64,000 nucleotides of DNA from CAIWHR01 sp963813415 (GTDB taxonomy: Bacteria > Pseudomonadota > Gammaproteobacteria > Burkholderiales > Casimicrobiaceae): the NCBI GenBank assembly GCA_963813415.1, contig CAWEYW010000011.1:186001-250000 (forward strand). The letters run 5' to 3'. Below, one piece after another: positions 60,536 through 64,000 of the stretch. The notes under the pieces are model-generated. The model worked only from the letters and a program-made list of their open reading frames with translations, searched no databases and had not been told where the DNA came from. The first letter of the stretch is position 1, and each line of letters opens with the position of its first letter. The position numbers were made by a program, and so were the translations under genes.

Positions 60536-61819
60536 ATGGTTCAGGGCACGAAGGGTTCGCTATGGGAAGCCACGGCGGTACCGTCAACCGCGTGGCCGGC
60601 GCTGAAGGGAGAGCTCACCGCCGACATCGCGATCGTCGGAGGTGGGTACACCGGCTGCGCCGCGGCACTGGCCGCGGCGAGCAACGGCGCCAGGGTCGTG
60701 CTGCTCGAGTCCGAAGACATCGGATGGGGCGCCTCGGGCCGAACCGGCGGCCAGGTGATCCCCGGCCTCAAGTACGACCCCGACGAACTGGAAGCGATGT
60801 TCGGCCCGGAACTGGGCCCGCGAGTCGTCGCCGCAATCGGCAGTGTCGGCGACGAAGTGTTCGGCCTGATCGACAAGCACGGGATCGAGTGCGAGGCGAC
60901 GCGCAAGGGCTGGCTGCAGCCGGCGATCTCGGCGCGCACGCTCGACATCGTGAAGCGCCGGTGCGACCAGTGGGCCAGGCGCGGTGCACCCGTGACGTTC
61001 GTCGATCGCACACGTATCGGCGAACTGATCGGCACGGGGCGCTACCTCGGTGGATGGGAAGACCGGCGCGCGGGGCAGGTGCAGCCGCTGTCATTCAACC
61101 GGGGGCTCGCAGCTGCGGCCGGCCGTGCCGGCGCCGAGATCTACGTCCGCTCGCCCGCGCGGCAAATGGTCAAGGACGGCAATCGCTGGTTGCTGCGTGG
61201 CGACTCCGGTGCGGTCAAGGCCAGCGCCGTGATCCTCGGTGCCAACGGCTACACGGACGGGCTCTGGCCGGGCCTGTCACGCACCGTGGTGCCGATGATC
61301 AGCATGCAGGCCGCCACCGATCCATTACCGGCGGAACTCGGCGGCAGGATCCTGCCGCAGGGCCACTGCGCGTCGGATACGCGCCGCCTGCTCTGGTACT
61401 ACCGGCGCGACGCCGCAGGAAGATTGCTAATGGGGGGGCGGGCGCCGTTTCGGGAAGATCTCGGGCCGGCCGACGCCATCAACCTGCGCGCGGCGGTCGA
61501 CAGCCTCTTTCCGTGGCTTCGCGACGTTCCGTTCACGTACCACTGGGGCGGTCGCGTCGCGATGACGAAGGACCACCTGCCGCACCTGCACCAGCTGGCG
61601 CCGGGCGTGTGGACCGCGCTTGGCTACAACGGCCGCGGCGTCGGCCTTGCTCCGATGCTCGGGCGTTACCTCGCGGAGCTCATCGCAGGGAAGCGGCCCG
61701 ACGACATTCCGTTCCCGGTGACCGCGATGCAGCCGATCTTCGGCTATCCGTTCACGCGGACCATTGCCCGCGCACTGATCCGCTACTACCGGCTGCGGGA
61801 CCAGTTGGAAGTCGAATGA
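60536..61819 (+). CDS. FAD-dependent amine/amino-acid oxidoreductase (PuuB/DAO family)
   Basis: A 427-residue DAO-fold flavoprotein: FAD motif IAIVGGGYTGCAAALAAA near 31-48, then GWGASGRTGGQVIPGLK, and C-terminal TALGYNGRGVGLAPMLGRYLAE, the pattern of gamma-glutamylputrescine oxidase and related enzymes. ATG 60536 follows GGGGAGG; the in-frame ATG at 60410 would include the AT-rich regulatory region and is rejected. Divergent from the ABC transporter, it probably oxidises the imported compound; the substrate is unknown. The gap 61820-62256 contains no recognisable gene. Confidence 0.88.
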   Translation: MVQGTKGSLWEATAVPSTAWPALKGELTADIAIVGGGYTGCAAALAAASNGARVVLLESEDIGWGASGRTGGQVIPGLKYDPDELEAMFGPELGPRVVAAIGSVGDEVFGLIDKHGIECEATRKGWLQPAISARTLDIVKRRCDQWARRGAPVTFVDRTRIGELIGTGRYLGGWEDRRAGQVQPLSFNRGLAAAAGRAGAEIYVRSPARQMVKDGNRWLLRGDSGAVKASAVILGANGYTDGLWPGLSRTVVPMISMQAATDPLPAELGGRILPQGHCASDTRRLLWYYRRDAAGRLLMGGRAPFREDLGPADAINLRAAVDSLFPWLRDVPFTYHWGGRVAMTKDHLPHLHQLAPGVWTALGYNGRGVGLAPMLGRYLAELIAGKRPDDIPFPVTAMQPIFGYPFTRTIARALIRYYRLRDQLEVE

Positions 61820-62256
61820 TCGGACCGGCGCCGCAGCGACACGCGTGAAAAGCCGAAGCGATCTACCACCGCGAAAGGTCTGGGCGCGCATCCGCAGGGA
61901 CGGAACGCGAGCGAGCAAGCACTCCGCTGCCTTCGCGTACGTCGCCTGACCGTTGCTTCGGAGTGCGGATGCCGCCATCGGCGCGATGCACACGGGGTGG
62001 CGGGCGCCTGCAAACGCATCCGGGGAACTCGGTTCGGCGCTCATCGGGTCAGTAAGCCGGGGTTGGCCATTCGGTGTCCCCCGGCACGTGCAGGCCAGCC
62101 GGTCGGCCGCGCGAGTTGAATCGCGCACCCGAGGGGGTTAGGATCGAAGTGTAGCTGGCCGGGGACCTTCGGCAGACTCCCCGCTCGACAGGCGCACACG
62201 CGTCCAAGCTCTGCTCCGCCGATGGCACACGCCGTCGTACAAGGAGAGCCTCGGAC
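61820..62256. other. 437-base gap with no convincing gene
   Basis: Between the FAD oxidase and the MFS gene. Frames here have no domain signatures. No clear promoter, terminator or RNA structure was recognised. Confidence 0.5.
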
Positions 62257-63519
62257 ATGCACGCCGCTTCCCCCGACGCAACCATCCGTCAGGTCCGTCG
62301 CCTGCTGATCGCGCGTGGACTGCGCGCCCTGGGTGACGGATGCATCAGCATCGTCCTGCCGCTGCACCTCACCGCGCTCGGCTTTTCGCCACTCGAAATC
62401 GGCGTGATCGCCACCGGCACGCTGCTCGGCTCGGGCGTGCTGACGCTGCTGATCGGCCTGCACGCCTATCGCTACCGCTATCGCACGCTTCTCGTCGCCG
62501 CCGCATTCGTCATGGCTGCGACGGGTCTCGCCTTCGCTGGTCTGACGTCGTTCTGGCCACTGCTGGCGGTAGCAGTCGTCGGAACGCTCAATCCGTCGAG
62601 CGGCGACGTCAGCATCTTCCTGCCGCTCGAGCAGGCGACACTCGGTGCGCTGGTGCCCGACCGCGCGCGCACGGCCACGTTCGCGCGCTACAGCCTCGTC
62701 GGTGCGTTGTGCGGTGCCGCCGGCGCGCTCCTGGCAGGGCTGCCGGACCTGCTGGCGCAAGTGTGGCTGGTGCCGTCACGCCTGACCATGCCCTGGATGT
62801 TCGTGCTTTACGCACTGCTCGGCATCGCCTGCAGCACCATCTACCGCGACCTGCCGCGCGACGCGGCGGGCAGTGCACGAAAGCCGGCAGCACCCCTCAC
62901 GCGATCGCGCGGCATCGTTTTCACCCTCGCCGCGTTGTTCAGCATCGACGCATTCGCCGGCGGCTTTCTCGTGCAATCGCTGCTTGCTCTCTGGCTCTTC
63001 CGGACATTCGCGTTGCCACCGGCGACCGCCGCGGTGCTCTTCTTCTGGACGGGGGTGCTGTCCGCCTTCTCCTATCTCGTCGCGGTACGCATCGCCGATC
63101 GCATCGGCCTCCTCAACACCATGGTGTTCACGCACCTTCCCTCGAGCGCGTTCCTGCTGGTCATTCCTTTCCTGTCCGATCTCAAGTGGGTGATCGCGCT
63201 CCTGCTCGCGCGGAGCGCTCTGTCGCAGATGGACGTGCCGACGCGCACGTCGTACGTCATGGCCGTCGTGGACCCCCAGGAGCGTCCGGCCGCTGCGAGT
63301 GTGACGTCGGTGCCGCGAAGCCTCGCCGCGGCGGCGAGCCCGGTGCTTGCCGGTTACTGGCTCGGCATCTCGACGTTCGCGTGGCCGTTGTTCGCGGCGG
63401 GCGCGTTGAAGATCGCGTACGACCTCATGCTGCTGTGGACGTTCCGCAAGGTGCGCCCGCCCGAAGAGTCCGCGCGTCGTCGCGGAACCCGGCCGGCCGC
63501 CGGCGATCGATATACTTGA
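62257..63519 (+). CDS. MFS transporter
   Basis: A 420-residue major facilitator with about 12 hydrophobic segments; N-terminal half reads RGLRALGDGCISIVLPLHLTALGF and LEIGVIATGTLLGSGVLTLL, and later SAFSYLVAVRIADRIGLLNTMVFTHLPSS. A cytoplasmic linker (about 200-220) separates the two halves. The substrate is unknown; similar transporters are often called multidrug or sugar efflux proteins. ATG 62257 follows AAGGAGAGCCTCGGAC. About 95 bases separate it from ftsH. Confidence 0.88.
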   Translation: MHAASPDATIRQVRRLLIARGLRALGDGCISIVLPLHLTALGFSPLEIGVIATGTLLGSGVLTLLIGLHAYRYRYRTLLVAAAFVMAATGLAFAGLTSFWPLLAVAVVGTLNPSSGDVSIFLPLEQATLGALVPDRARTATFARYSLVGALCGAAGALLAGLPDLLAQVWLVPSRLTMPWMFVLYALLGIACSTIYRDLPRDAAGSARKPAAPLTRSRGIVFTLAALFSIDAFAGGFLVQSLLALWLFRTFALPPATAAVLFFWTGVLSAFSYLVAVRIADRIGLLNTMVFTHLPSSAFLLVIPFLSDLKWVIALLLARSALSQMDVPTRTSYVMAVVDPQERPAAASVTSVPRSLAAAASPVLAGYWLGISTFAWPLFAAGALKIAYDLMLLWTFRKVRPPEESARRRGTRPAAGDRYT

Positions 63520-63614
63520 TGCGGACAAATGCGTCGCTGCGGGTATGCGCGTCGGGCTACGCGTGCGCCATGTCGCCGCAGGTTTGCCCCTGATCGTCGC
63601 CGAGGAGTTCGATC

Positions 63615-64000
63615 GTGCCGGAGCCGAAGCCATCCCCGCCGCACCTGAACCAGTTCACGATCTGGTACCTCCTGCTCGCGATCCTGGGGATCGTATGGCT
63701 GCGCGACATCTGGATCAATCTGCGCCAGGTGGAACCGATCCCCTACAGCGAATTCGTGCAGCAGCTCAAGGCCGGCAAGATCAAGGATGTGTCGATCGCC
63801 GACAACGTGATCCAGGGGACGTACAAGACCCCCACCACCGAGGGACGGGCGCGGTTCGTCACGACCCGGGTCGACCCGGAGCTTGCCCGCGACCTCGAGC
63901 AATACGACGTCACGTTCACGGGCGTCGTGCAAAGCACCGTGTTTCGCGACATCCTGTCGTGGGTGGCACCCGCGCTGGTGTTCTTCTTCATCTGGAACCT
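63615..64000 (+). CDS. ftsH: ATP-dependent zinc metalloprotease FtsH (N-terminal part, cut by window end)
   Basis: GTG 63615 follows GAGGAG with 7-base spacing and opens a frame running off the window. The visible 128 residues are the FtsH N-terminus: a short polar lead, membrane helix 1 (FTIWYLLLAILGIVWLRDIW), the extracytoplasmic domain with IPYSEFVQQLKAGKIKDVSI and the beginning of helix 2 (LSWVAPALVFFFIWN). The AAA and protease domains lie beyond the edge, so activity cannot be checked. The N-terminus is not the classic E. coli-like form and may be a second FtsH paralogue. Confidence 0.85.
   Translation, partial: MPEPKPSPPHLNQFTIWYLLLAILGIVWLRDIWINLRQVEPIPYSEFVQQLKAGKIKDVSIADNVIQGTYKTPTTEGRARFVTTRVDPELARDLEQYDVTFTGVVQSTVFRDILSWVAPALVFFFIWN

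Overview
The window is GC-rich, gene-dense DNA whose proteins look betaproteobacterial throughout (hemCD and hemXY arrangement, ubiA/ubiD, denD, AscD-type reductase). I assign it to a Betaproteobacterium with medium-high confidence and cannot name a genus. No rRNA, tRNA or CRISPR array was seen.

Region 1 (1-17.6 kb) is an alpha-glucan/trehalose locus on the + strand: glgB, glgE, a treS-maltokinase fusion, a small mechanosensitive-channel-like membrane protein, glgX, treZ and a malQ-treY fusion. Most junctions are 4-base stop/start overlaps. Together the genes encode the GlgE route (trehalose to maltose to maltose-1-phosphate to linear glucan to branched glucan) plus the reverse TreY/TreZ route from glucan to trehalose, so carbon can cycle between glycogen and trehalose. 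A heptanucleotide repeat array lies directly before glgX.

Region 2 (17.6-44.35 kb) is mostly chromosomal housekeeping: two SDR enzymes, TspO, an FAH-family hydrolase, a pip-bioA-dacB-DUF1992 operon, ubiD, ubiA, an AscD-like flavin/iron-sulfur reductase, hemXY, hemCD with a 2-hydroxyacid dehydrogenase, denD and dusA. The two halves of the usual hemCDXY cluster are separated by unrelated genes. Short GGCTTCAGCC-type palindromes recur between genes.

Region 3 (44.35-51.4 kb) has accessory character. A decayed IS3 copy begins just upstream of dusA, a common integration hotspot, followed by a YHS-domain copper P-type ATPase, an orphan IS3 orfA fragment and three small exported proteins. Two of these carry Met/Gly/Tyr/Gln-rich repeats and share leader and ribosome-binding sequences. 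A pair of imperfect direct repeats (about 44.49 and 51.23 kb) brackets the region.

Region 4 (51.4-55.2 kb) is a six-gene minus-strand operon: a 41-residue exported peptide (a short ORF found by reading the sequence), a sphaeroides-heme-protein-type cytochrome (DUF1924), a diheme cytochrome c, a cytochrome b561-like membrane protein and a QseB/QseC-type two-component system. A PmrA/QseB-like direct repeat lies upstream. This region and region 3 are the most attractive for new biology.

Region 5 (55.7-64 kb) holds a YCII-like protein, a beta-propeller protein, a polar amino-acid ABC transporter divergent from an FAD-dependent amine/amino-acid oxidase with a shared palindromic intergenic site, an MFS transporter and the beginning of ftsH.
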